Assembly (NCBI GenBank): GCA_023333565.1
Contig: JAJKFH010001480.1
Span: forward strand, 1,922,001 to 1,986,000
Length of the DNA stretch: 64,000 nt
Direction: 5' to 3'
DNA from: Puffinus mauretanicus
Lineage: Eukaryota > Chordata > Aves > Procellariiformes > Procellariidae
Each line of letters opens with the position of its first letter. Positions within the stretch are counted from its first letter, which is position 1. The notes below the pieces were generated by a model. The model searched no databases, was not told where the DNA came from, and saw only the letters and a program-made list of their open reading frames with translations. Positions 50,301 to 63,700 of the stretch are shown here, piece after piece. The position numbers and the translations under genes are program-made.

Positions 50301-53300
50301 TCAGAATTTGTTGAAAGGCTTTAGGCATGTCTGCTGATCTGTGTAATCTGAATTACAAAACCCTGACGTGATCCTAATGCTTCCATGCCAGCCCAAATCA
50401 AACCAAATCAGGTTGTACTAAGCCACTTGAATTTAGTTCTATTACGAAACAGAGGGGAAATGCCCAGATAAAATAGTAACAGAAGATGTTTTTCTTTAGA
50501 AAAATGGTACAGAGCAGCTGTATTCATAGCATAACCAGCAACAAGAAAGAAAGAAAGAGATTTAAAGTAATCTAGTAATCATAAATACATTTGTTCCCAT
50601 TACACTTATCCCTGTTTCCACCATTCTGTCAAGGTGAAAAAGTCTCACAATAGGAGCAAGCATGTGCCAAGGTGGCACGAAGGGGCTCAGCAGGAAGGGT
50701 GGATGAGCCTTTATTCACCTCAGTCCTCTTCGCCGTGTCTGTCTCTGACCTTCCCTTCAGCTCCTTGCATATAAGTTTCTTCCCCCTCACCCAAAGAAAG
50801 AAAAATGTGCACATGGGTGTCGTAACCCTGTGCAAACGGCGCCTTTGTGAATATTTGGACTTCAGGAATGAGAAATAAAGCTGAGGGTGTCCAGCTCCCT
50901 AAGTCCTCAAGAGGCACCTCTCTGACAGAGTTATAGTTGTCCCAAACGAACCTTCCAAAGATTGTATTAATCAGAGGTTTCTGTATTTTAACCAAGAGGG
51001 GAAAAATAAAGGAATGGCAAAATCTCTTCAGAGCATTTTGCATGTAGGTGATGATCCTGTTAGCAAGCTGGAGAACCGTTCTCAGAGCTACCCCTGGAGC
51101 ATTCCTGACCTGGAACGCAAACCGGGGTAACCGTATACAATAACAGTCAGGAGGAAAAACCAAGTCATTCCAGCAAGAGACCATCTATAGCCACAGGAAA
51201 ACAATATAACATTGTGAGTAAATAACTAACTGGATGGGGTTGACAGTTTCGTTTTGTCTAACAGGAGGGGACGCACATTTATATATGAATTGGCAGCTGC
51301 TTCTGGCATGGAAGGGCTTTCATTCACGGCGCTGAGTATGATGGATCAGCACCAGCATGAGAATTGCAAATCCATGCTTCCATGCACAAATAGCTGCTTC
51401 TGTGAGGGTTTTAAAAATTCAAGAAGAGAAGGAGAAATGTTGTCGTGTGGGCTGCCCTTCTGCAATATTCATATGCAAGGAAATTCTAAAAGCGTAGGTC
51501 ATCTGGCTTGTCGGTAAACTAAGAAGCCTGGAGAGAGGAAAGAGACTGATACCATGTGAGGTACAGAAAAGCCTCTTAACTGTAGAGTCTCAAAGCAATA
51601 TTATCTTGGATGTTTCCCTCTCTGTTCCCATGTTTATGTTTCTTATTCAACCCACAGCCTGTTTGCCCAGTGTTGTTCCAGTGCAATGCATAATGCAGAA
51701 ATATTTGAAATGGGGAGCAATTAGGGTTATTGTAACAGTAAGGCTCAAGTATTCAGAAAGCAGGAGTTTTTTTAAAGTCAGGGTATGCTGAAACCAGCAG
51801 TTTCTATTTTTCTGTTTTTATGTCTCGGAGCTGGCTGTCCACACTACTGGCACACAGCATGGTAATAACAGCTACGGGGAGTGGTATTGCCATCTGGGCC
51901 CAATGGAGCCAGGCTGATTTCCCCCACCTGAGAATGTGATCTGTAATCTTTCACAGGTGGATTTGCCCAGAACTAGGAAGTAGCAAGATGAGCACAAATA
52001 AAAAGCAATGGTAGCAAAGTTACCACAGCCTCTTCTGCATGTAATGAAAATCACTTTCAGACTTTTGCAGTTTCTTTTCATCTCCTTCTTTTCTATTTTT
52101 TCCCCTTTTTTCCCATTGTTATTACTTTTCACTCTGCTTGTCTTTGCTGATTGGGTACACTGCTCATTCCTGCTCACATGGTATCGATGCAAAATTTTTG
52201 TGGATGTTCAGCCTCCTGGTGGACCCGGGTCCCTGCCGCAAAGCCTGGCCCTCAGGCCACTCTGCCCCTTATTCTGCTGAAGGAAAACCACTCCCTGCCG
52301 CTCTTTTCCTCACATATGAAGACCAGACCTGGGGCACCGCTACCCCCAGACTATCATGTTTAACTAGTTGAGAGTGGGGGAATTTTCCAGCAGTCCAGCC
52401 AAGTGAATGCTTATGAGGACACAGAGCATACACAGCGCCTGTATGTATGCACAGAGGAGATGATCTAAAAGTTTCCTGTTACTGTAGTAGAGCTACTAAA
52501 TGTAAATTGACAGAATGCAAAGAATATTATCATGGAAACATCAGCAAGCAGAGTAGCCTGTGGGAAAACATCACAGGAAAAGGAAAAAAGAGTTCCCCTC
52601 CACATTTGGAAATTTGGATGAAGTGCTAAGCTGCAGGGGTTGGATCTTGAACTAAATGTCAGTGCTTCAGGGTCAGTGACCTTACCTCTACAGTACTTTA
52701 TTGGTAGTGTGATAGATAATTTATAGCTTTAAAAAATGCTGGAAGGACATACTCTTTCATGGAACATATGGTTTGGATTTGTACGATGTCCATTATTCTT
52801 GTTTCTGACAATCTGTAATAAGTCTATATAAATTTGTTACTAAATTGCTATTCTCTAATAGATATACAATATTTCCATTATTTGACGATATTATTGTCAC
52901 AGGGGTACATATGTCAAGTCCAAAAGCTCTTATGAAATGTATGAGTATGTGCCAGGATATCACTTTGACATACAACCTTTAATTTTAAATACAATCATAT
53001 AAGCAGTAAAGTTTCAGCATTTCAGCTTGAATTCCTTGTAATAATAGCTTTTTGTTTATTTCCTTCTTTTAAATAAAATTGACATTGACAGCATATTGGC
53101 AAGGTTAAAACAATCCTGTTATTACAAGCATTTAATCACAATAAAAAGGAAATAATATATTTTTTTTAAATATTCCTTTGAAGCATTACTGCCTGATTAT
53201 CTCATAATATCTTTATCTCTCAGCTATTCCCTGCCAAGCCTGTGTTTCATTCCTCTATCTGTGAAGAATGTCATTTTTTTCCCCAAGTAGAAGCAGAATT

Positions 53301-54489
53301 TCTTTCAGTGGCTGTGAAATTCTTTCCTATTTCTGATACTCTTGCAAGGATCTCCAACAGTGATTTATCATGGGACATGGGTTTTAATTATTACCATAAC
53401 TTGCTTTGACGTTAAAACGATCTGTAAGCTTGTGTCCATTGTTTGGCCGAATGTGACTGTTTGCATAAGCAATAACTTGCCAGGTTGGCAGCACTGAGTT
53501 CCTGTGGCCTGGAGAAATTGGTGCATGATCTGCTCCCATATAAGTCAACAGGGTTTTGCCATCAACTTGCATGGTAGAAGAATCAGGTTCCAGGTAAGAA
53601 ATAGCTGAAAGGGTTGCTTTTTACATATTTTTCTTTACTGAAAGCTAGTTCTTTCATGAGATTCAGGAAAAATCATACAAAAGCTTTTGTTTCTTTCATT
53701 ATACTGTCCTAGCAGCAAAGGGTCACTGCTGAAATGTTATGTCTGCTACAGACTGCCAAGGTTTGTCATTAAGCATGATCACTTGGGAATGTTCCAAACA
53801 CTAATACTTTTATATTCGAGATAATGATATTTTCAGTCAAGCGATACGCAATTTTTGCCAAACCCAAGCAATGCAAATACAACTTCTCTTTGGTCGTATT
53901 GGCGGGACCTGTATCGCTTGGCAGGTGTCCTCCACAGCTTTGGTCCCCTGAGAGGTTGCGCTGGGGCCCTCCTGGAGCATTTTGAGGCTCCCTCTTGACT
54001 TCAAGCCTGGGTTTCCTCTGCAGAACTAGCTAGGATTGCCTGGAAATGGTGCACATATGAGTCTCGTCCCAGCAGGAGAAACACTCCTGGATCCCACATT
54101 GCAGAGGAAGAATTTATCATTGCCTATTCCCATTATTCTCTCTCTCTGTTCATCTTATGACAAACCATAACAAAACAACTAGCAAATGTTCAGTCTTGCC
54201 ATTGTTTGTAGTGTATCTTTCAAACATAATTTGTTATTTTCATTTTTCAAAAATCAAGGTCTGTGACATGGCTGTTCTCCTGTTTCCGAGCCAAACACTA
54301 ACTCTAACTTTACCTGTGCAACAAACACATTGAAAACATAATCACTCATCCTATTGCCATCGGAGATCAGCAATTCCCCATCAGCACAGAAGGAAAACAA
54401 GAATGGTCTGCTCCAATGTTTGACAGAACTGTATCTTCTATTAGTAATAAAAATACTTTGCACATATAAATTGCATTTCATGCAAAGAT
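44331..54489. other. Long unique AT-rich stretch, no gene recognised
   Basis: Over 10 kb I see no repeat family and no coding domain. Minor items are a short CA/TA tract at 49187-49210, a GAAA run near 50545 and a poly-A of 12 near 48905. The frames present (up to about 154 codons at 50720-51184, minus strand) show no motif that I recognise. Confidence 0.5.
49187..49210. repeat. Short CA-rich microsatellite
   Basis: ATATACATATACACACACACAC-type sequence, about 24 bp long. Confidence 0.8.
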
Positions 54490-54690
54490 CCCTGTGAGCA
54501 TTACAAAGGTTGAATTATCATTATCCTTGTTTTACAAATGGCCTGCCAGTGTCACAATGAAAACCATTATATCATTGTTCCTTCAGCTAGAACTTTCTAA
54601 TCACTAGTGGCCAGGGCTGAGCTCAAAATTCAACTCCCACGCAAGTATCAAACTAGTATTTAGCCCTCCTCATTGTCCCCTGGTGACACT
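54490..54690 (+). mobile_element. Possible MIR-like SINE fragment
   Basis: CCTGTGAGCATTACAAAGG (54490) followed by ATTATCATTATCCTTGTTTT (54515), ACAAATGG and, further on, GGCCAGGGCTGAGCTCAAAA (54611) resembles the MIR core and its 3' side in order. The middle part is not convincing. This is weaker than the candidate at 44195. Confidence 0.35.
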
Positions 54691-57600
54691 TTCATGGAAG
54701 TAATAGTGATGAGCTTGAACATGTTGCTGAGTGCTGCATATTTGTAAGAGAACAGCTCTAAGAGCATTGAATGCTCCACTCTGCCATCAATTTGAGCTGT
54801 TCCTGGAGTAAAACAGGACTTATCTAGTAGGGTACCTCTCAGGAAGTTGTAAAACCGAACAGGGAAGAAGTACAGCTATCAAAATAGGTTGGCATCAAGA
54901 GAGGACCACAGCATTTATGATTACAGGTCAGACAACCCCTCCTTTAGGAAATAATGTGTTGGGGGAGAGCCTGTAAGTCTTTTCCTTCTGCATGTGCATT
55001 GAAAGGTTTCATGATCCTTTCACGATCAGAAGACCAAGCAGTTGGTAAGAAACTCATCCTTCCAGCCAGGTCACAGAAGGCTAATCCATGGCAAGAGAGC
55101 AAGGCAGTGCAATTTGCAATGTGGAAGGCAATGGACGAATAAAAGAGGAGAGCAAGGGTAAGTCCAGAAGAGAGTGGGATGTCCTTATTGCCTCCCCAGT
55201 CCTCCAGAAAGTGAGGGTGGTTTAGTGCTGGAAAGAAAATAATGCCGTAGCAGAGACGCTGGCTCAGCCTGCTCCTCCTCTCCAGGATACACCTGCACGT
55301 GGAACCCCTTCTCCATGCCCATGGGGACAATCCAGCCATATGTAAATCCCTGCTCCACACAGCTGACAGCAATATACCTTGGACTATATTTTTCAGGGAC
55401 TCTGACTTTACACAGGAGGGGAACCGAAACCCCTGACATAGATCTTACTGGAATTTTGGACCAAAAGGAATTATTAGATCGGCAAGTCTGACTTCTGCTA
55501 CTTCATAAGCTATAGGATGTCACAAATATTTTTCTATTCTTTAGGATCAAAGACTGATTAAACTAGGTAATTTCAGTCTTCAGGTAGCTTAACAGGCAAA
55601 ACTACCAGCAAAGAACAGGGGAGGCTGAGATGCCCAGTATCTAGAAACCCAAAGAGATGAGATATGCCAAAAGAGCTCCAGCGTGGGAATTTTGAGGCAA
55701 CTCCTCACCCCCAGAGTACCTCTGCCAAGCTGAGGAGTGGGAATCCTGTCCTTACCCCAATTTGTGCATCAGTATTAATCCAATGAGCAACAAGTCAGGG
55801 TTCAGGCTGAGAAATTTCAATATCATCCTAAAGCATGCGTGCCCCTTCTGCCTTCCCATTGCTGGCTGCAGTTGATCTCTCGTGCTTCAGGGGAAGGCAA
55901 AACATCTCCATGAGTTCTGAAGAGCATACATTTGCCAGTTAGACTCTGAGAGGAAAAATCCCCCTGTGTGCTTGCAGAGATTGTGAGCTGTCTTACACTG
56001 AGCTAGAAGTGGTTTGAAAGCAATACAAACAAGCCTGAGATGTCCCATGGCCAATGCAAAAAAAGAGTGAATGTGATTTCACACATTTGTAGCTGAAAAA
56101 AGCCCCCATGATTAGTCTGTCAGCCATAGGCTAGCTAGTCACCAAGAAGCTATGGCAAAACTCATATTTTTCAAAGTCTATGGTACTATGTTGATAGTGC
56201 AGCATTAACTTTGCCTGGACTCCTTGTTGGCAATGATGGTGTTATCTTAATGTTACAGGGACAGTCATGGCAAAAGATAACGGAGAGAGAGTTCCCAATT
56301 ATAAAAACAGTTATTCTCTACTTTTGCTTCTCCCCTGTTGGCTGCCTGGCTGCCTCCCCCAGGCAAGCCTTGTCCCATGAAGCTCCTTGTGAAACAGGAC
56401 AGGCCTCCTGCTCGCTTCAGCAAAGACTTGGCAGTGCTAGTACCAGCTTTATCAGAGCACACCAAAGCCATGTAGATATTTATGGTAATAACAGTGGTAT
56501 CGAGTACAAGAGAAAGTTGCAGAAAAGACAGAATTTTCTTTTCTAGACCTTGCTAAACTCCTTTGCCAACAACCCCAGTTGGGCAAGTTGTCTGCCATTT
56601 GTACATGCTGAGATACTCCTTGGTATAGGTTATATATTTTTTAACTTTTCCTAATGATTCTACAGGTCTCTGAACAGATGTGTTCTCAGTATTACCTAAG
56701 TTTTCCAGTTCACTGGGAATATAGAAGTAACCTCATCAAAAATGGGTGGACTCTTGCAATACTGATAGAGGCATATTCCCCATCTTTCTTCCTCAAAATG
56801 CATAGGCATCTTTTCATATGCACTTAAATTATAGCACTAAAAATATTGGTTGGATATCCATACATTTCACCAACATGCCTGGTGGATGCCCCCTGACTGG
56901 GGCAGTGCATGCAATAGTTTTGTCTCTTATGGAACTTGTTCAGTTCAGCTGAGTTTGAGGAATCACACGTATGAATTCTAATAGAAATGTACAATATATG
57001 TTCCTAAAAATTTTAATCGCAAGAGGAGCAGCCAATAAGTAAACACTGGAAATAAAAAAATCCCGCACTTTGTAAATTCAGCAGCATAAGAGGTATGAAG
57101 AACATGTATGAAAGTTGCTACCTTTGGCCGTAAAAAATACATTGCAGTGTCTTGTGTGTGGTGATCATTTCAGGCTACATGGCTGTTAGTTAGTCTGCTT
57201 TTTCATAGCTGTATGAAACTGCCTAATAAGAGGTTTATCCCCTTATAAACCCTGACTCCAATCATTTAAAATCCTAACACTTTATTTATTGTAGCTCGAC
57301 CTAGCAGTTCACTGCTTTTTCCTCAGAGGAGTCAGAGAACAGCCCTCAGGGAAGGATGCAAAACCCAGAACTAAATTCGTGCATCTGTATGCAGCCCGTG
57401 TCATTTTGTTAACTACCTGCCTTTGCCGTGATAACCACCACCATTCTGCGGGCACCTCCGTACAGACCACTGCCCCGTGACACCACGCTGATCTGTGGTA
57501 CGGTCGGTCCTCAAAAGACTGAACTGCAGCCAGATGCTGTAAGCCATACCCAGCGGCCAGCAGGTGGGAAGCACAGAGTCTCTACAGATGAGAGGAATAA

Positions 57601-60416
57601 ATGCTGTGAAGTGAAAGAGGAGAAACTACTTCCTTAAATTTACACGCAAGTGGCTGCTCGGGTAGGGAGCAGAGCTAGGTCTTCCCTTGCTCTGCCTCCC
57701 CACAAGCATCTCCCTGCAACTGTGCGTGCATTTGTCGCTGTGCAGAACTGATGTGGCTTTCTGCTTGCCTTTGCTAAAACTTTTCAGCCTATTCCTACTT
57801 CGAATTCACCTAGCATCAGCTTCCAGCCTTTATACTGTGCTATGCCTTCATCTGCAATGCATTCTGCTGCCAGCTTTACTGGCGTTCTCCTGGGAATTCT
57901 GTATTTTCACCTCCTCTGGGTCCCCAGCAGCTGTTGGACAAGTGATAAAAGGGAAGTAAAATATTGGCCAACAATGTAAGTATATAAAAGAATAACCAAA
58001 ACACCTTGGAAATCTGGGTAGAATTATTTCATACACATAGAGGATCTTATTTTGGTATTTCTGTTTTAAACACATTTATTTTTTAAGCACACCTGTGATT
58101 TTCACATCTGGACTTTAGCAGGATGAGAGGTCTGAGTCCTCCTCTGCAAAATCAAGTGAAGTTGCAAAACAGATCCAGATACCAGTGGCTGCGTGACTCA
58201 AGGACTGATATAGCTAGATGCATTGAATTTACATTGAAGTCCTTCCTTGAAGCCTGTTTCTGTCCAGAAATGAGCTAATGCCTTTATTGTCTGATGGCTC
58301 ACAGGCATACTGTCTCTGGAGTGCAGGAAATAAACCCTGGTGATGTTTGTTCAGGTTTTGGAGAACTGCTCACAGTTGTTATCTGACACCTTTTCAATAA
58401 CTTCATTGGAGAGAACAAGTATGGAATGAAAATGCTCTCATTCCTCCAGACCAGACTTGACTATAGCACTAAGTCAGCACTAGGATAACTGCTCTGTGTT
58501 GCCTGGACAAAAAAAACGTGGCGTAATATTTATTTCCTTTTCATAGATGAGTTTGCTTAATTACTCAATACAACTGTAGATTATATGTGGATCCACACAA
58601 CTATATGTGTGGATCAACCAGGTTCAGACCAATAGACTACGGCAAAGACGGTAGCCTGATTCATCTGCTACCTGAAATCAAATAACAAAATAACAAAATG
58701 CATCTCTGTGAATCCTTGTTCAGATTAGGGCTATTAAGGAAATATGGATGGACACAGTTTCTATGGGAAAAATGAAGGTCTGTCAAAACTGGAAGAATTC
58801 ATGGAACTGTTTGAGCTTTCTTAAAACTTTTACTAGGAACTAAAAGAGGAAATTGTTGTAAGAATGATGAAAGCGGCTGGTTGGATATTTTCTGAGTGAA
58901 TCCTTTCTGATTTTTCAGAAATAAACCAAAACTTTTAATTTTAATAAACCCAAAATATTTCAATTACACAGAAGTTTCCTCTCCTCACAGATTTTTTTCA
59001 TTTCAAAATGAAACCAAATTTCAAAATCCTAAGAAACTCTGGGAAATGAGTTTATACTCTCTTCATGATTCTATAACATGTGGTTAAATGACTTTATTTT
59101 GGTTGCATTCACTCCATTCTGTCTGTGTAGTGCTCAAGTCTTAACAGAAAAATATCTTAGGAAACGAAAGTTCAAAGTCACACCCCAAGTGTTTCTGGAG
59201 GGAACAACCCTGATGTGATGAATGACAAATCACAAACAAGCAATCTGATTTAACACTTGAATTCATGTTCAATTTGCAGAGTAAAACAAACTATTTAAAC
59301 AAATTAATGGGAAAAAATGAATTCACAAGAAGTACGAGGTAATGGAATTTCCCTTCTGTGTTCTTTGCATATGTTTTTCTTTGTGACTTATTTGCTTGGA
59401 TCTATTCATGACATAATATTCCATACACAAATAAGTAGTGTGGTCTTTTTCTTAGTATTTCTAAGGCACTTAGTATATCTAACATTGCTTCATTGCAAAG
59501 ATGCCAAGAATTTAACAGGATTAAAAGATGCAATCAGGTAATTATACAGATATTAAGAATCTTTACAGTTGTGTTGCATATATTTTTCTTAATCCTACCA
59601 GGTGTAGAAATCCTCACATTTCAAACCAGAAAATGACTTGAGGGGAGAAACACATATTTCACTGAATATTTAATGCCTTAACTAGTGGCTTTTCTGTTGT
59701 CTGAAACATCTATGATGGTAGACTGGTCTATGCAAAGACTTCAATGAGGAATGGGACTGAATGAGATGCCATATTTATTCACCAGTTTTCTTCACTCATG
59801 TAACATACTAAGCATCAGGTAACAGAGAAGAAATGCATCACATAATTTTCCCCCAAAACAAATTGCTTTGAATTCAGTTAATAGTAACTCCATCTTAGCT
59901 TCTCACAGAAAGACTTGGACTGCCAAGGACACGTGTCTAAGTTGGTACAACCTCTAAAAGCTGAGCACCTATCCTGCCTCGAAGCCCCAGACCCTCTCTA
60001 GCCCAGCCTAGGTGTGCAGTTGGCAGAGGAAGCAGAAAGCCTTCCAGAGCACCAAGAGCTGTGAAAAGCATGGGGATGAGCCCGAAGTTCAGGATCCTGA
60101 GAAATGACTCCCTCTCTGAGAAAAACCATGTGATGTCGGAGATGATAGTTAGATTACTAAGCACAGTCAGTCATAGTTTCATGCCTCTGCAAATCACTGT
60201 TAGTACCTTGTAGTTTGTCATCTGTCAGTGCAATCCCGTCACCCCATATACACCAGTGCTCTAATCCCCACAACTCGCTCTTCTTCTGCTTGTGCATTTT
60301 GCCAAAATCCTCTCTCCCTTCAAAGACACATGGAGGCCAGCAAGCAGCTTGGCAGTATCAGATAACCCAAAGCCAGGAGTCACTTGATGTCCAACAGCTG
60401 TGTCACATGTGTATAT
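54691..60416. other. Unique DNA, no gene recognised
   Basis: A 142-codon minus-strand frame at 54944-55372 overlaps a second minus-strand frame (55185-55439) and has no known domain. A perfect 10-bp inverted repeat lies at 58590-58615. Nothing else is recognised. Confidence 0.5.
58590..58615. repeat. Perfect inverted repeat, 10-bp arms, 6-nt loop
   Basis: GATCCACACA (58590-58599) and TGTGTGGATC (58606-58615) are exact reverse complements around ACTATA. The flanking TATATGTG is also repeated directly on the left, so a local duplication with inversion is one possible origin. No terminator role is implied, because this is a eukaryotic sequence. Confidence 0.85.
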
Positions 60417-60469
60417 TAATTACCTTGAAGCTGCTTTGTTGCTTCAACCAAAGCAGGTCAGCATGCCAG
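60417..60469 (+). repeat. Left copy of 53-bp target-site duplication
   Basis: This 53-bp segment is repeated at 60678-60730, directly on the far side of the short CR1 copy. The two copies differ at a single base (G at 60427, A at 60688). One to three bases at each edge could equally belong to the CR1, so the duplication is 50-53 bp. Confidence 0.9.
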
Positions 60470-60677
60470 GATGAGAGGAAACAGCCTCAAGTTGAGCCAC
60501 GGGAAGTTTAGATTGGATATTAGGAAAAATTTCTTCACCGAAAGGGTTGTCAAGCATTGGAAGAGGCTGCCCGGGGAAGTGGTTGAGTCAGCATCCTTGG
60601 CAGTGTTAGGTTTACAGTTGGACTCGATGATCTTAAGGGTCTTTTCCAACCTAAATGATTCTATGATTCTATGATTC
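60470..60677 (+). mobile_element. Short CR1 3' end, + strand (copy 6)
   Basis: This 208-bp CR1 starts GATGAGAGGAAACAGCCTCA (the DRTRGNSLKL part of ORF2), continues through the [12 protein letters not shown] segment and the TTGGACTCGATGATCTTA block of the 3' UTR, and ends in GATTCTAT repeats. Compared with copy 2 it lacks about 56 bp between the CATCC and GTGTTGGG positions, so the end of ORF2 and its stop are missing. This may be a deletion in this copy or a known subfamily with a shorter 3' region. It is flanked by a 53-bp direct repeat. Confidence 0.95.
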
Positions 60678-60730
60678 TAATTACCTTAAAGCTGCTTTGT
60701 TGCTTCAACCAAAGCAGGTCAGCATGCCAG
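60678..60730 (+). repeat. Right copy of 53-bp target-site duplication
   Basis: This matches 60417-60469 with one substitution and directly follows the CR1 terminal repeat. The first two bases (TA) could also be the end of the last CR1 repeat unit. Confidence 0.9.
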
Positions 60731-63700
60731 ATCACTGTTTCAGGTGAAGCTGATAATGCACAGCAGGAGCACTCTTCCAAATGCCTGCAGGAGATCCTGG
60801 TTAGACAGTGCCCAGCTAGAGTGACAATGGCCACAAAATGTTCCTACACAGCTCCACCTGGCTGGGCTTCCTATGCTGTCTTCCAAGTCATCCTTTTCTT
60901 TTTGAGATGTTCCTATATCTGTCTCTAAGGGAACTGTTTGCACAGGGGATTTCAAAACAGTGTGAACCACTCCAAGTTATATGTCTAAAACTTTGCATGC
61001 TATGCCCGTGTTTTGAAGAATAGCCATTGATCCTGCTCAGCTTGCTGTGTAGGTGCCAAATTTCAGGTACCAAGGGTTCAGTTTGCAGACAACGTGGTTT
61101 AACATATTTTCCACAGATAGCATCCAGAATTAGAGGAGATTGATACAACTGATGCTGAGGCCAAAGCCATCCTAGACAACACTGGCCTGTCAACCTGCAC
61201 AGGCACAGCTTCCCCAGCAAGCCTGAGTCCCAGCAGCATGCGTGTAGCCTCCACTAACAAAAGTGTGGTTTTGCTAAGCTGTGTGCTTCCATCTACTGAT
61301 CAACCAGGTGGGAGAAAAACCCAGCAGAGCACGGAGGAAAGGGAGTAAGAATCGGCTGGGGGCTGTTACGCCTTCGCTCATGCAGTTGGATTGCCCAGTA
61401 TTAGTCTATCAAAGCCCTCAGTCGTGCTGATTCCTGCCCGGGGAGATGGCCAGCCGCTGCCTGTGCCTGCCTGCCGGCGCGTGAAAGGGGACAGGGTACG
61501 TTCTGTCTGCATGAGCAATGTTCCCTGCCAAGCTGTGGGTAGGTGTCCCTTTTTCTTCTGTGGAGGCAAACACAGCGGTCCCAGCTGGATCACGAGAGAC
61601 ACACACCACCCTGAGATACCCCAGGGTCTGACTCGGGGTCTGTGAAAGCCACAGGAGAAACCCCAGCAGGGTTTTCTCTCAGGCTCTGTCAGAGTCCCAT
61701 CAATTGCATGCAGTTGTGGAGGTGTCCTGAAAATATGCAAATGAATATGCAGTGCCTTTCTGCTTCTCTTCAGACTCAAAGCAGGTTTTCCCTTTCAGGC
61801 TAAGGCTGGCTTGATACAGACACAGGAGGGAGAGGGAAAAGACGGCACTCAGGCCCCACTTCTGTTAATAAATAAACCAGACAGGTGAGGTTTCTGTGGT
61901 TGATGGACAAGTACCCATGTGATCTTCACTCATATCCACATGGCTGGTCCTTCTCACCCCCTGAGCAGAACGACCATGCCTAGAGCACCTCTCAGCAGCG
62001 GTCACTGGTGTATGCTAGCCTTGAACCATGCCCCGGCGATGCCTGGGACAGGACTGGACAGAACAGGTCAAAAGCCGCTCCAGGGAGCATGTAAAGAATG
62101 AATGATTCATGCAATTGTGAGTCTGTACCCTGGTCCTGCTTTATTTACTACAATAGACGTAGCTGCCCGCTCTTGCTGCTCTGTGTTGCACTTAAGCTGT
62201 TCTCACACCCTGAAGTAGGTTATTTAAAGACATGGGGGTATTTCCACGGGTGTCGTGTCTCCGGTACAGGATGCACAGGTGGGACCTAGAGACCTCCCCA
62301 TGGGCAGGACCCCCTTTCCCACCCCCAGCCACCTCTGTGCCCCCCGCAGCAGACGGTACGATCTAGCCCTTGCTGCGTGGCTCTCCACTGCGTCCCGTGT
62401 TCATCCGTGCCGTTCTCCTGCCAGGATTGCTAGTAGCATTATTTTACTTCTCTTAGACTTTGTGAGCCTGTTGCAGAAAAAAAGTCAAGCTGAGACACCA
62501 TCTGAAGGAATTTGGACTATTTCTGCCTTGTATTTGGGCACAGAGATTTTATTTGCCTGTAATAAGAAACATTACCTTCTCCTCCCCCCCAATAAAATGA
62601 TTCCTCTAATATTTAAGTTTCAAGACCATACACTGTGTTTATAAGCCTCAGGCCCTGAAGTAAAATAAGATTGAGTTTCCCTCAGGTAAGTACTTCCAGA
62701 CACTTTATCTGCTATATCATTACAACTATACTCTATTTGTTACTGTACTATGTAACACAATACTTGCATTATATTCCACATGAAAAGCTGTTTCTGCAGC
62801 ATCTTGTCATCATTTCACGAACGCGGCTTTGAAGCCGTTTTGAATTCTGAATTCAGTGCATAACAGCGAAGGCTCAAGTGCACAACACCGTATTATTTAC
62901 TCAGATGGGGTTAATTGCTGAATAAAAGAATGGTTCCTTTCAGTTTACCTTTTTACAGTCTCACTCACACTGGATATGGAAGACAGGAAAGTCTGTGATA
63001 AATATCAAACTTTCTAATCAGAAACGAGCCCAGTCGTATTTGAAATCTTGAACTTAATCCAGAATGAGGAAATGCAGCCACTTGTGTTACTGTTGCTGAA
63101 AGAAGAAAATGACCTTTTTATTGTAGCTTACATTCACTATTGTACTTGTGAACCATGGGGAATGGAGCAGGAGAAATGCAAGGGCTTAAGGAGACCTTCT
63201 TTTAACAAGAAAACTGAAATTGGGTGTAATAAAAATATATAGCTAATATAAAAGCTGTGTTTCTCCAGGGGAAATCTGTGACTTTGACACAGATTCACTC
63301 CTAACAAATTATTCCTGCTTCCTAGCTACTGTTAATATTTGCTGTCAGGCACCCATTGCCTTAAATTTTACCAGCTTTAGCCTCAGCGGAGATTCATTTG
63401 AATGTAGAAAAATTAATAATCCACACCTCTAACAGGAATATAAAAAGTGAAATGATACTATAAATTTTTAAGTGGAGATTGACTTTCAGCGAACACTTTT
63501 ATTTCCCAGTGATGTTACAGGGTGAATGCCTGCAGGTTATTTCAATATAATGACTCTCTGCTGATGACTAATTTATAGCTGAACTGAAATCCTGGACCAA
63601 CATCAGTAACAGAGTGCCATAACTCAACTGTGCGCTCTTGGACGGCACACAGTAGTAGGTAACGTTGGACCAGAAGAGATCAGAATCATAATATTATACA

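Noticed and set aside
53384..53572. 62-codon minus-strand frame considered as an exon
   Set aside because: It is short with no recognised domain. The good donor-like CAGGTAAGAA near 53592 lies on the opposite strand.
54944..55439. Overlapping minus-strand frames of 142 and 84 codons, considered as a retroviral or gene remnant
   Set aside because: No retroviral or host motif could be identified in either frame.
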